Both the position numbers and the translations under genes were made by a program. From Mycolicibacterium sp. YH-1 (GTDB taxonomy: Bacteria; Actinomycetota; Actinomycetes; Mycobacteriales; Mycobacteriaceae), in NCBI RefSeq assembly GCF_022557175.1, contig NZ_CP092915.1:682001-746000 (forward strand): DNA of 64,000 nucleotides, read 5' to 3'. Under the pieces are notes generated by a model that did no database searches, was not told the DNA's origin, and saw nothing but the letters and a program-made list of their open reading frames with translations. Position 1 is the first letter of the stretch. Every line of letters starts with the position of its first letter. This document shows, in pieces, positions 26,316 to 35,111 of the stretch.

Positions 26316-27464
26316 ATGGCCGAGGCGTACATCATCGACGCTGTGCGAACCGCGGTTGGTAAGCGCAACGGATCGCTTGCCGGCCTGCACCCCGTCGACC
26401 TCGGAGCCACCGTCTGGCGTGGGCTGTTCGAGCGCAACGACGTCGACCCGGGTGCCGTCGACGACGTGATCGCCGGCTGCGTCGACGCCGTCGGCGGCCA
26501 GGCGGGCAACATCGCACGGCTGTCGTGGCTGGCCGCGGGCTTCCCCGAGGAGGTGCCGGGCGTCACCGTCGACCGTCAGTGCGGGTCGAGCCAGCAGGCC
26601 ATCTCCTTTGGCGCACAGGCGATCCTGTCGGGTACCGCAGACGTCATCGTCGCCGGTGGCATGCAGAACATGAGCCAGATTCCGATCAGCTCCGCGATGA
26701 TCGTCGGCGAGCAGTTCGGCTTCACCTCGCCAACCAACGAGTCCAAGAGCTGGCTGCACCGCTACGGCGACCAGGAGATCTCGCAGTTCCGCGGCTCCGA
26801 GATGATCGCCGAGAAGTGGAACCTGTCGCGCGAGGAGATGGAGCAGTTCTCGCTGACCAGCCACCAGCGTGCGCAGGAGGCCATCCGCGCCGGGCACTTC
26901 GAGAAGGAGATCATCTCGGTGGACGGCTTCGTCACCGACGAGGGTCCCCGGGACACCTCGCTGGAGAAGATGGCCGGGCTCAAGACCCTCATCGACGGCG
27001 GCCGTCTGACCGCAGCGATGGCCAGCCAGATCTCCGATGGCGCCAGCGCGGTACTTCTCGCGTCCGAGAAGGCGGTCAAGGAGCACGGGCTGAAGCCGCG
27101 GGCTCGCATCCACCACATCAGCGCCCGTGGTGCTGACCCGGTGTTCATGCTGACCGGTCCGATCCCGGCGACGCACTTCGCGCTGGAGAAGACCGGGCTG
27201 TCGATCGACGATATCGACACCGTCGAGATCAATGAGGCGTTCGCGCCCGTCGTGATGGCATGGCTCAAGGAGACCGGCGCTGACCCGGCGAAGGTCAACC
27301 CCAGCGGCGGCGGCATCGCGCTCGGCCATCCGCTCGGCGCGACGGGTGCCAAGCTTTTCGCCACCATGCTGAACACCTTGGAGCGCACCGGCGGTCGCTA
27401 CGGCCTGCAGACGATGTGCGAGGGCGGCGGCACCGCCAATGTCACCATCATCGAGCGCCTCTAG
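26316..27464 (+). CDS. fadA6: Thiolase FadA6
   Basis: A 382-residue thiolase. The nucleophilic cysteine is near 89 (DRQCGSSQQA), the histidine is in GGGIALGHPLGATGA, and the second cysteine is in TMCEGGGTANVTI. The ATG lies two bases after the kstR2 stop with AGAAGGAG upstream. FadA6 cleaves beta-ketoacyl-CoA intermediates in ring C/D degradation, including the ring-opened product formed by IpdAB. Confidence 0.92.
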   Translation: MAEAYIIDAVRTAVGKRNGSLAGLHPVDLGATVWRGLFERNDVDPGAVDDVIAGCVDAVGGQAGNIARLSWLAAGFPEEVPGVTVDRQCGSSQQAISFGAQAILSGTADVIVAGGMQNMSQIPISSAMIVGEQFGFTSPTNESKSWLHRYGDQEISQFRGSEMIAEKWNLSREEMEQFSLTSHQRAQEAIRAGHFEKEIISVDGFVTDEGPRDTSLEKMAGLKTLIDGGRLTAAMASQISDGASAVLLASEKAVKEHGLKPRARIHHISARGADPVFMLTGPIPATHFALEKTGLSIDDIDTVEINEAFAPVVMAWLKETGADPAKVNPSGGGIALGHPLGATGAKLFATMLNTLERTGGRYGLQTMCEGGGTANVTIIERL

Positions 27465-27502
27465 CTGTCTCGCGCGGAAGGGGAGTGGCCGCTTTGGGGC
27501 GG

Positions 27503-28726
27503 CTAACCGGGCTGGCCACCGCGCCAGCGCACTACGTCCAGCGCGACGGCCACGTTGACGCTGGACTCGGCTAACGGGCGGGGCAGCAGTTCGTCGGCGC
27601 GGGTGAGCCTGCGCAGCAGCGTGTTGCGGTGCGTGTAGAGCCGCGCTGCGGCGCGGGACGCGTTGCACTGCTCGGCGACGAAGGTCCGCACGGTGTCCTG
27701 CAATTCGGCGCTCGCGGACTCGAAGGCGCCGAGCGCGTGCTTGACGAAGACGGCGGCGCGGTCGGCGTCGGCCGTGATCAACGCGACCAGTTCGATGTCG
27801 GCGAACATCGCGAACTGTTGCGGTGAGTGCAGGCGCGCCATCATCTGCTGAGTGGTGAGGGCGTCGAAGTGGCTGCGCCGGAAGCCATCCATCCCGTCAG
27901 CTGTCGGCCCGATCGCCATCCTGACGTCGGGCATGGTGGATATCGACCGCTGCAGCGCGTCGGTGTCGACGGTCCCGCCGCCGTGTGCCCAGACCCACCG
28001 CGTGGCCGTGCTCGCCAACACGCTCAGCGGGCGTGCTCCACCGGCCGCCAGCCCGAACGCCTCGGCGGTCCGGTCGAGGCGGGCCAGGTCACCGTCGGGG
28101 TTGTCGCTCCAGATGACCGCGGCGGTATGTCGGCCGGTCAACGCATAGCCGAGCCGGTCTTCGGCGCGTCGACGGGGGATTGGTGCACCGTCGAGGATCA
28201 GCGCGATGGTCTCGCGCTGTTGCGCGTGGGTACCCCGGGTCAGTTCGTCACGCTCCAATTCGATCTGGGCCGCGATACCGGCCAGCGTGGCGTCCAGGAA
28301 CGCACTGATCGACTGCGAGCACACGTCGAGCAGTTCGTGCAGTTCCGCCGGATCGGAGGTCAGCTCGAAGGCGATCTCCATGAGCCGTCGCCAGGCCACG
28401 CCTTCGCCCACCCGGTAGGCGTCCAGCGAATAGGCGTTGAGTCCGCGGCGCACCAGTTCCCGCGCGATACTCATCGGCTCGGGACCGGTATTCGGGGGTA
28501 CCCGCGCCCCGGGATCGCGCACGTTGGCAGTGCCCCAGAAGTACAGGTTGGCCCGGTTGCTGAGGCTGACCGCCGCCGCGAGCTCAGGATCCGACGCGAT
28601 CGTCGGGTTGGCTCCGAGGACCGCCGCGTCGAGTTCGTCGAGCCATTCCGGTCGCGCGTTGACAACGACCTGTGCGCACTGCCGGATTAGGTCCCTGACC
28701 TGTGCCGAGGGGCGTTTCCATGCCAT
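27503..28726 (-). CDS. PucR/CdaR-type transcriptional regulator
   Basis: A 407-residue protein with a long N-terminal sensor region, a GGDEF-like central part and a C-terminal helix-turn-helix (CNASRAAARLYTHRNTLLRRL, about residues 360-380) typical of PucR/CdaR regulators. The start MAWKRPS is chosen because longer versions run through the intergenic palindrome. It is divergent from the monooxygenase-hydrolase-acyltransferase operon and probably controls it. It converges on fadA6. Effector unknown. Confidence 0.85.
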   Translation of the reverse strand: MAWKRPSAQVRDLIRQCAQVVVNARPEWLDELDAAVLGANPTIASDPELAAAVSLSNRANLYFWGTANVRDPGARVPPNTGPEPMSIARELVRRGLNAYSLDAYRVGEGVAWRRLMEIAFELTSDPAELHELLDVCSQSISAFLDATLAGIAAQIELERDELTRGTHAQQRETIALILDGAPIPRRRAEDRLGYALTGRHTAAVIWSDNPDGDLARLDRTAEAFGLAAGGARPLSVLASTATRWVWAHGGGTVDTDALQRSISTMPDVRMAIGPTADGMDGFRRSHFDALTTQQMMARLHSPQQFAMFADIELVALITADADRAAVFVKHALGAFESASAELQDTVRTFVAEQCNASRAAARLYTHRNTLLRRLTRADELLPRPLAESSVNVAVALDVVRWRGGQPG

Positions 28727-28769
28727 TCGGTCACCGTACGGCTGTGGTGCACAGTGCACCACCGAATGG
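28723..28769. promoter_or_regulatory. Nested palindromes at the PucR start
   Basis: The core GTGGTGCACAGTGCACCAC (28744-28762) is a perfect 9-bp inverted repeat with one central base. It sits inside a second pair of arms, CCATTCGGT (28723-28731) and ACCGAATGG (28761-28769). The outer left arm includes the PucR start codon. This is a strong candidate operator for autoregulation and control of the forward operon. Confidence 0.6.
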
Positions 28770-28859
28770 GTAATGCTGAGGTGTATTGACCTTTGTCGGA
28801 GGTGTTGGGGAAGGCGACGATTGTCACATCGCAGCAACAAGCCGATAGGAGTCACAGTC

Positions 28860-30359
28860 ATGGTTCACCCCGAACACGTCGATGTACTGATCGTCGGAGC
28901 CGGCATCTCCGGCATCGGCGCCGCCTACTACCTGCAGCAGGACCATCCGGACCGCAGCTACGCGATCCTTGAGGCGCGCAGTGACTCCGGCGGCACCTGG
29001 GACCTGTTCCGCTACCCGGGTATTCGTTCGGACTCTGACCTGCATACCTTCGGGTACGAGTTCAAGCCGTGGCGCGACGACCACGCCATCGCCACCGCCG
29101 ACAAGATCCTGGCCTACCTGCGCGAGACCGCAGCGGAGAACGGGATCGACGAGCAGATCCGCTTCCACCACAAGGTGGTGGGTGCGGCCTGGTCGAGCGC
29201 CGGGGCACGCTGGACGGTCGACGTCGAGAACACCCAGACCGGCGAGCTGCTGCAGTTCAGCGCGAACTGGATCTTCATGGCCGGCGGCTACTACCGCTAC
29301 GACCAGGGATTCACGCCGGAGTTCGAGGGCCGCGACCGCTTCGAAGGTCAGATCCTGCACCCGCAGCACTGGCCCGAGGATCTGGACTACACCGGCAAGA
29401 AGGTCGTCATCGTCGGCAGCGGCGCGACTGCGGTCACGCTGGTGCCTGCGATGGCCGACCGGGCTGCCCATGTGACGATGCTGCAGCGCTCACCCAGCTA
29501 CATCATGTCGACCCCGGCGAAGGACGTGTTCGCCAACACCGCCAAGAAAGTGCTCGGCGACAAGTGCGGGTATGCCCTCACTCGGCGCAAGAACATCGTC
29601 AAACAGCGTGCCGTGTACCAGTTCTGCCAGACCTTTCCGGGTCCGGCCCGCAAGCTCATCCGTCACCTCAACGCCAAGCAGCTGCCCGAGGGCTATCCCG
29701 TCGACACGCACTTCAACCCGTCCTACGACCCGTGGGATCAGCGGTTGTGCGCGGTGCCTGACGGTGATCTGTTCAAGGCGATCGTCGCTGGCAACGCGTC
29801 CGTGGTGACCGACCACATCGCGACATTCACCGAGACCGGGATCCAGCTGGTGTCTGGTGAGCACTTGGATGCCGACATCATCGTCACTGCAACGGGTTTG
29901 AATCTGCAGATGTTCGGCGGGGTGAGCCTGACTGTGGATGGTGAGCGGGTCGACTTCGCCAAGGCGTTCGCTTACAAGGGCATGATGCTCTCGGGTGTGC
30001 CGAACTTCGCTTTCGCCGTCGGCTACACCAACTCGTCATGGACGCTCAAGGTCGGACTGCTGTGCGAGCATTTCTGCCGGCTGCTGACCCATATGGACGC
30101 CAACGGATTCGACACCGCACGTCCCGAGGTCGGCGGCCAGGAGATGATGGCCCGGCCACTGCTGGACTTCTCCGCCGGCTACGTCAAGCGAGCCCTGGAC
30201 CTGATGCCCAAGCAGGGTGACGGTGCCCCGTGGACGATGTCGTCGAGCTACACCGCCGACGTCAGACTCCTGCGCGGCGATTCGGTGCTGGACCCCAACC
30301 TGCATTTCAACGCCAGCGACCGGGTTGCGGACGCGAGCGCGATGGCGGTGACCGCATGA
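28860..30359 (+). CDS. EthA/MymA-like Baeyer-Villiger monooxygenase
   Basis: A 499-residue flavin monooxygenase. FAD loop GAGISGIG near residue 14, the fingerprint FEGQILHPQHW (F-x-G-x3-H-x3-W) near 160, and the NADPH loop GSGATAV near 182 are intact. It inserts oxygen next to ketones or oxidises sulfides. RBS ATAGGAG is upstream. It is co-transcribed with a hydrolase (ATGA overlap) that could cleave the ester product and a WS/DGAT acyltransferase, resembling the M. tuberculosis mymA region. Substrate unknown. Confidence 0.88.
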   Translation: MVHPEHVDVLIVGAGISGIGAAYYLQQDHPDRSYAILEARSDSGGTWDLFRYPGIRSDSDLHTFGYEFKPWRDDHAIATADKILAYLRETAAENGIDEQIRFHHKVVGAAWSSAGARWTVDVENTQTGELLQFSANWIFMAGGYYRYDQGFTPEFEGRDRFEGQILHPQHWPEDLDYTGKKVVIVGSGATAVTLVPAMADRAAHVTMLQRSPSYIMSTPAKDVFANTAKKVLGDKCGYALTRRKNIVKQRAVYQFCQTFPGPARKLIRHLNAKQLPEGYPVDTHFNPSYDPWDQRLCAVPDGDLFKAIVAGNASVVTDHIATFTETGIQLVSGEHLDADIIVTATGLNLQMFGGVSLTVDGERVDFAKAFAYKGMMLSGVPNFAFAVGYTNSSWTLKVGLLCEHFCRLLTHMDANGFDTARPEVGGQEMMARPLLDFSAGYVKRALDLMPKQGDGAPWTMSSSYTADVRLLRGDSVLDPNLHFNASDRVADASAMAVTA

Positions 30360-31288
30360 GCGACCAATTCTGCCGCGCCGGTGTCGACCGGCAGGTGTGT
30401 TATCGCACCGACGGTGACCCGTCCGATGCACCGCTGCTGCTGATCGCCGGGCTGACGCTGGACCTGACCTCGTGGCCGCAGGACATGATCGACGGCCTTG
30501 TCGCGCAAGGCTTCTACGTGATCCGGTTCGACAACCGTGACGTCGGCCGCACCAGCCCGTCCGCGACGCCGCCACCGGGCCTGCTGCGCCGGGCGCTGCG
30601 CCGTCCCCGCCGCGACGGGTATGACCTGGCGGACATGGCCGGCGACGCGATCGCGTTGCTCGATCATCTCGGCGTCGAGCAGGCACATGTGGTGGGAATG
30701 TCGATGGGCGGCATGATCGCGCAGACGATCGCCGCCCGCCACCCCGCCCGGACGGCGTCGTTGACGTCGATCTTCTCCACCACCGGGGCCAAGCGGGTCG
30801 GCCAGCCCGCCGCCTCGACGCAGTTACGCATGGCCAACCCGGGAGCACGCACCCGTGAGAAGTTCATCGACAAGCACGTCCAACTGATGTGCCACCTCGC
30901 GGGCACCGGCTACCCGGTCGACAAGGCCGCCGCGGCCCAGTACGCGGCAGGTGCCTGGCACCGTGGGCTGCGGGAGGCAGCCGGCGACGGCGTCGCGCGC
31001 CAGATCAACGCGATCCTCAAGTCCGGTGACCGCACCGCCGAACTGCGCAACGTCACCGCCCCGACGATGGTGATCCACGGTGACCGCGACCTGATAGTGG
31101 CGCCCAGCGGGGGAGTCGCGACCGCCGCGGCGATCCGTGGTGCCCGCCACGTCACCATCGCCGGCATGGGCCACGACATTGCGCCCGGGGTGATCGGCCG
31201 GATCGTCGACCTGATCACCCGGAACACCACCTCACCTGACCTGACCACCGAAGTCACACCAAAATTCAAACGGAGCACCAACCAATGA
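30356..31288 (+). CDS. Alpha/beta hydrolase
   Basis: A 310-residue serine hydrolase. The nucleophile is in VGMSMGGMIAQ near residue 119, the acid in HGDRDLIVAP near 240 and the histidine in AGMGHDIAPG near 268. FDNRDVGRTS near 61 is typical of esterase/epoxide-hydrolase-like members. It overlaps both neighbours by four bases. The likely role is hydrolysis of esters or lactones made by the adjoining monooxygenase (inference). Confidence 0.87.
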   Translation: MSDQFCRAGVDRQVCYRTDGDPSDAPLLLIAGLTLDLTSWPQDMIDGLVAQGFYVIRFDNRDVGRTSPSATPPPGLLRRALRRPRRDGYDLADMAGDAIALLDHLGVEQAHVVGMSMGGMIAQTIAARHPARTASLTSIFSTTGAKRVGQPAASTQLRMANPGARTREKFIDKHVQLMCHLAGTGYPVDKAAAAQYAAGAWHRGLREAAGDGVARQINAILKSGDRTAELRNVTAPTMVIHGDRDLIVAPSGGVATAAAIRGARHVTIAGMGHDIAPGVIGRIVDLITRNTTSPDLTTEVTPKFKRSTNQ

Positions 31289-32649
31289 CGTTCATTCCGC
31301 CACTCGATGCCATGTTCTTGGCATCCGAAACCCGTGAGCACCCAATGCATGTCGGCGGACTCCACATCTTCCGGCTGCCCGAAGGCGCCCCGGACGACTA
31401 CGTGCAGACGCTGCACCAACGGCTGCTCGCATGCACCGAATTGGCGCCGATGTACCGACGCAAGCCGGCCAGGCCGGGCCCAGTGCTCGGCGCGCTTGGC
31501 TGGACCGACGACGAGGACGTCGACCTCGAATACCACGTGCGACTGTCCGCGCTGCCCCGGCCCGGTCGGGTACGCGAACTGCTCGCACTGGTGTCCCGGC
31601 TGCACGGTAGCCTGCTCGACCGGCACCGCCCGCTGTGGGAGTTCCACCTGATCGAGGGCTTGGACCACAACCGGTTCGCTGTCTACGTGAAGGTCCACCA
31701 CGCGCTCACCGATGGGGTGAACGCGGTCCGCAACACCCTGCGCATGCTCTCGCCAGCGCCCACCGGCGAACTACGGGCGCTGTGGTCGCCCGGCCCGCGA
31801 CCCACCCTGCCGCTGGACACACCCGCTGGGGCCACCGCACCGCTGGCCCGGGCCGGGGCACTGGCCAGAAACCTTGCGGGCGTGCTACCCACCGTCGCCG
31901 GCGTCGCGATCAAGGGGATTCGCAACCCCGACGCCGCGCTGCCCTTCACCGCACCCAAGACCGTGCTGAACCGGCCGTTGACGGGCGCCCGCAGGTTTGC
32001 GGCCCAGTCATGGTCGATCGGGCGAATCAAGCTGGTGGCCAAGCGGTATGACGTCACACTTAACGACGTCGTGCTGGCGATGTGTTCGGGTGCACTGCGT
32101 GAGCACCTGATCGCCGAGGGCGATCTGCCGGCGAAGTCGCTGGTTGCCGCCGTACCTGTGGCCTTGCCGCGGTCCGACGGTGACGGCAACGCCGTGACGA
32201 TGGTGCTGTGCCGGCTGGCCAGCGATCTCGCCGATCCGGTCGAGCGACTGGCCCGCATCCGAGCGTCGATGGTCGCGGCCAAGGAGACGATGCATGGGCG
32301 TACGCCGCTGCAGTTGTCGATGATCGGCATGTTGACGTCGATCGGACCGAGCGGCGTCAACTCCATTCCCGGTTTTTCCGCGACCGCGCCGCCGCCGTAC
32401 AACGTCGTTGTCTCCAACGTGCCCGGCCCACGCGACCGGTTGTTCTGGCAGGACGCCGAATTGGAGGGCTGGTATCCGGTGTCGATGCCCATCGAGGGGC
32501 AGTCGCTGAACATCACCGTGCTCAGCTACGGGGACAACCTCGAGTTCGGGTTGATCGGCTGCCGACGCAACGTCGCACACTTGCAGCGGTTGCTCGGCCA
32601 CCTCGAGGACAGCCTCGCGGCGCTGGAAGCCGGCGAACCCGCCGCTTAG
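31285..32649 (+). CDS. WS/DGAT-type diacylglycerol O-acyltransferase
   Basis: A 454-residue acyltransferase of the wax ester synthase/DGAT family. The active-site HHALTDG motif is near residue 139, and the N-terminal PLDAMFLASETREHPMHVGG and C-terminal NVVVSNVPGPR are family hallmarks. It transfers acyl groups from acyl-CoA to glycerides or alcohols, building storage or envelope lipids. Third gene of the monooxygenase operon (ATGA overlap). Confidence 0.9.
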   Translation: MTFIPPLDAMFLASETREHPMHVGGLHIFRLPEGAPDDYVQTLHQRLLACTELAPMYRRKPARPGPVLGALGWTDDEDVDLEYHVRLSALPRPGRVRELLALVSRLHGSLLDRHRPLWEFHLIEGLDHNRFAVYVKVHHALTDGVNAVRNTLRMLSPAPTGELRALWSPGPRPTLPLDTPAGATAPLARAGALARNLAGVLPTVAGVAIKGIRNPDAALPFTAPKTVLNRPLTGARRFAAQSWSIGRIKLVAKRYDVTLNDVVLAMCSGALREHLIAEGDLPAKSLVAAVPVALPRSDGDGNAVTMVLCRLASDLADPVERLARIRASMVAAKETMHGRTPLQLSMIGMLTSIGPSGVNSIPGFSATAPPPYNVVVSNVPGPRDRLFWQDAELEGWYPVSMPIEGQSLNITVLSYGDNLEFGLIGCRRNVAHLQRLLGHLEDSLAALEAGEPAA

Positions 32650-32652
32650 CGT

Positions 32653-33597
32653 TCAGTCAGCTGCCGGGGTCAGTTCGGGTAGCTGCCAGGTTCCATCGAG
32701 TATTGCGGCGTGCGGCCGGTAAAGCCGGACCAGGAAGTTCCAGCCTTCGGGTGTCGCGATGGTGTTGGGCTTGTCGCCGGATCCGTTGGGGTCGAACCGG
32801 ACTGTGACCGAGCCATCCGGATTCTTGACGCCGGTGACGCTGTTGACGGTGTACTGGTTCTGTTCGTTTGGCTCGAAGAATCCCCGTGCGTTGTACACCG
32901 AGACCGACCAGAATCCATCTACCGGAATGTCACGCAACGTGAGTGTCTGGACGTGGGGAGACGGCGTCGGGTCGACGCCGATATACGTGGCCTCGTCGGT
33001 GGGGAGTCCGCCCCAGCCGGCGGCGGTCCCGATGAGGTGGCGGATGGGGTCAACCTGATCGCGGGTACCGAATGTGTGGTCGAAAGCCCGGAGGCCCTTG
33101 GCCAGCGTGAGTAACGCGTCGCGTGTTGCGTCCATGCTCGTATCGTCGTAGTCCGGGTACACGAAGGGTGTGGCTGACCCGGATTCGAGTTTCAGTGCGT
33201 CCTGGAGTTGTGCGACTTCGGCGAGGTCGCTGTCGTCGAGAGGGTTGACGAGGATGCGTACGCCGACAAGCACATATGGCGTCGCGAACCGATCTACGGT
33301 GAGCCGGTAGGTGCCGGCGTCGTGGTAGACGTCGTTGATGAAGTGATCTTGGTTGACGATCATCGCCGAGAGGTAGCGGTCGCCAGAATCGGGGAGTGTC
33401 AGGATGGCTCCCGCGGATATGTCAACGATCGCGAAGCTGTACAGGGTGTCGCGATTGAGGCGGATCACGGTTTGCTGGTCAATGGGTGCAGGCTCGCGAT
33501 TGTGCCGGAATGTGTTGACTCCGCCCGCATCACGTTGGATGTCGGCAAACATTCGGTCGGTCTCTGCTCGGACGAAATTGTCAACGTTGACATGCAT
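32653..33597 (-). CDS. DUF1254/DUF1214-type protein
   Basis: A 314-residue protein. An N-terminal DUF1254-like part (IRLNRDTLYSFAIVDISAG near residue 48) and a C-terminal DUF1214-like part (LRDIPVDGFWSVSVYNARG near 223, then the NSVTGVKNPDGS region) are recognisable. There is no signal peptide from the chosen ATG, whereas many relatives are exported. It converges with the WS/DGAT gene with a three-base gap. The family has no established biochemical role. Confidence 0.8.
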   Translation of the reverse strand: MHVNVDNFVRAETDRMFADIQRDAGGVNTFRHNREPAPIDQQTVIRLNRDTLYSFAIVDISAGAILTLPDSGDRYLSAMIVNQDHFINDVYHDAGTYRLTVDRFATPYVLVGVRILVNPLDDSDLAEVAQLQDALKLESGSATPFVYPDYDDTSMDATRDALLTLAKGLRAFDHTFGTRDQVDPIRHLIGTAAGWGGLPTDEATYIGVDPTPSPHVQTLTLRDIPVDGFWSVSVYNARGFFEPNEQNQYTVNSVTGVKNPDGSVTVRFDPNGSGDKPNTIATPEGWNFLVRLYRPHAAILDGTWQLPELTPAAD

Positions 33598-33680
33598 TCC
33601 ACGAGTATCCCCCGGAACTGTTCCACATGGTGAGTACCGACTCCCGTGTCGGGATTCACGCCGGCGCCACACTCCGGCGA

Positions 33681-34421
33681 TCAGTGCGCGGCTGCGACCA
33701 ATGCCAGGCTGCCGAACGCCAGGATCCAGCTGGCAAGGCTGCCGACCAGGAAGTACTCGGTGACGTCATCGATTCCGACGCGCTCGGCGTTGCCGTTGCG
33801 GTCGCGCTTGGAGCTGATCTCGGGGAACCGGATGATGCTCTTGGCCGCCACCACCGCCGACGCCATGGTCAGTTGGCCGGCCAGGCCCAGCCCGACGATC
33901 AGCAGGCGTTCCATCGGACCGAGCAGTCGGCCGCCCTTCAGCTGATCCGACGCCTGCGGCTGGCCGGCGGGCTTGACCGCGCCCACCGAACCGAGGACCA
34001 GTCGTACCACCTGATTGGCCGTCGCCAGTTGTACCAGCAGCACGCCGAGCACCATCAACACGCGGTCTGGTGAGGCGTCCAGGCCTACCCATGACGTCCA
34101 GCGCTCGACGAGGCCGCCGACGTCGGATGCCCAGCCGGACAACAGAATCAGCACCGCGATAGCCGTCCCGAACACCACCAGTGGCGTCGCCTGATGCCGG
34201 CCGGTCCGCTCGGCGCGCTCGCATGTCACCTGCCATCCGACGCACGCGATGGCCGCGATCGCAAGCAGCACGAGGTCACCGAGGTGCCAGAGCCCGGCCG
34301 CCAGCGCGACATCCACCAGGACTGCCACACCGATCAGCGGTGGCAGCCACGTCGTGCGGATCAGCCGCCGGCTGATGTCACCAACGCCGACAGCGATGAG
34401 CAACGCCGCCAGCATGCTCAT
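33681..34421 (-). CDS. Membrane partner of SatD-like protein (DUF3307-like C-terminus)
   Basis: A 246-residue membrane protein with about five or six hydrophobic helices. Its C-terminal third (ERLLIVGLGLAGQL, AAKSIIRFPEI, TEYFLVGSLASW) resembles the conserved tail of DUF3307-type proteins that pair with SatD in other bacteria (from memory). The start overlaps the satD-like stop (ATGA), so the two are translationally coupled. Function unknown; a membrane signal or stress module is inferred. Confidence 0.65.
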   Translation of the reverse strand: MSMLAALLIAVGVGDISRRLIRTTWLPPLIGVAVLVDVALAAGLWHLGDLVLLAIAAIACVGWQVTCERAERTGRHQATPLVVFGTAIAVLILLSGWASDVGGLVERWTSWVGLDASPDRVLMVLGVLLVQLATANQVVRLVLGSVGAVKPAGQPQASDQLKGGRLLGPMERLLIVGLGLAGQLTMASAVVAAKSIIRFPEISSKRDRNGNAERVGIDDVTEYFLVGSLASWILAFGSLALVAAAH

Positions 34422-35065
34422 CGGATCTCCGAGAGATATTGCGAGGCAAGCACTATGAGGTCCAGACCGTCGCGGCTCACGCGCTGGGAGACCGCCGACG
34501 GGCTGATCTTCTCCGCGGCGGCGAGATCCTTCTTCGACCGGTTGGACATGAGACCTCTCAGGATGCGGATGGACCGTTCATCGAGTGATCCAAACATGTG
34601 ATCCCGACACATCAGTGCGGCGTTGACGGTGTCGGCGGACGGTCCGTCACCCCCGACGTTGCGGTAGGTGATGCGCACGAGGGCGAGTCCCGGTTGCCGT
34701 TGTGCGTCGGCGGTCCACTCGATGGCTGCCCGCGCCGACCACCAGCCGGGGCCGTCCTGGATTCCGGTGGCTTCGTCGAGCACGCTGACCGCGCCCCACC
34801 CGATACCGAATCTGACGTCCACGTCAGGGGCGACCGCGAGACGCACCGCCCATGCCGCGGCGATGGCCTCGCCGATGGTGGCGTAGCTGCCCTGAAACTC
34901 GTCGCCGACCGTGAACGCCGGGGCGTCGATCGCGTTGTGGGCGACGGCGCGCAGGACTGCGGTCAGGTCGTGGTGCAACGCGCGCCGGTCGGCGGAGCCG
35001 CGCGAGTCCACGACGTCGCCGATCAGCGTCGCTCTCGATGAAGCTGACGGCTGCACATCGGCCAT
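34418..35065 (-). CDS. SatD-family regulator
   Basis: A 215-residue two-domain protein. The N-terminal part has LIGDVVDSR (about residues 14-22) and TVGDEFQGSY (about 52-61), spaced like metal-binding motifs of cyclase/GGDEF-fold domains. The C-terminal 50 residues form a helix-turn-helix (SKKDLAAAEKISPSAVSQRV). Pairing with a multispan membrane protein is the known SatD arrangement. An AT-rich inverted repeat lies just upstream, suggesting autoregulation. Whether the first domain binds nucleotides is unknown. Confidence 0.75.
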   Translation of the reverse strand: MADVQPSASSRATLIGDVVDSRGSADRRALHHDLTAVLRAVAHNAIDAPAFTVGDEFQGSYATIGEAIAAAWAVRLAVAPDVDVRFGIGWGAVSVLDEATGIQDGPGWWSARAAIEWTADAQRQPGLALVRITYRNVGGDGPSADTVNAALMCRDHMFGSLDERSIRILRGLMSNRSKKDLAAAEKISPSAVSQRVSRDGLDLIVLASQYLSEIR

Positions 35066-35111
35066 ATGAAGACTATAGCTTAATTTGCACTAAATGAAGC
35101 TATTCACTTCA
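35066..35111. promoter_or_regulatory. AT-rich operator/promoter of the SatD module
   Basis: A 46-bp, strikingly AT-rich gap in a GC-rich genome. It carries inverted repeat ATAGCTT (35075-35081) and AAGCTAT (35097-35103) separated by 15 bases. It gives satD its own promoter downstream of ipdC. Likely bound by the SatD helix-turn-helix (inference). Confidence 0.55.

Noticed and set aside
26310..27668. Reverse frame opposite fadA6
   Set aside because: Conflicts with a full-length thiolase with intact active site.
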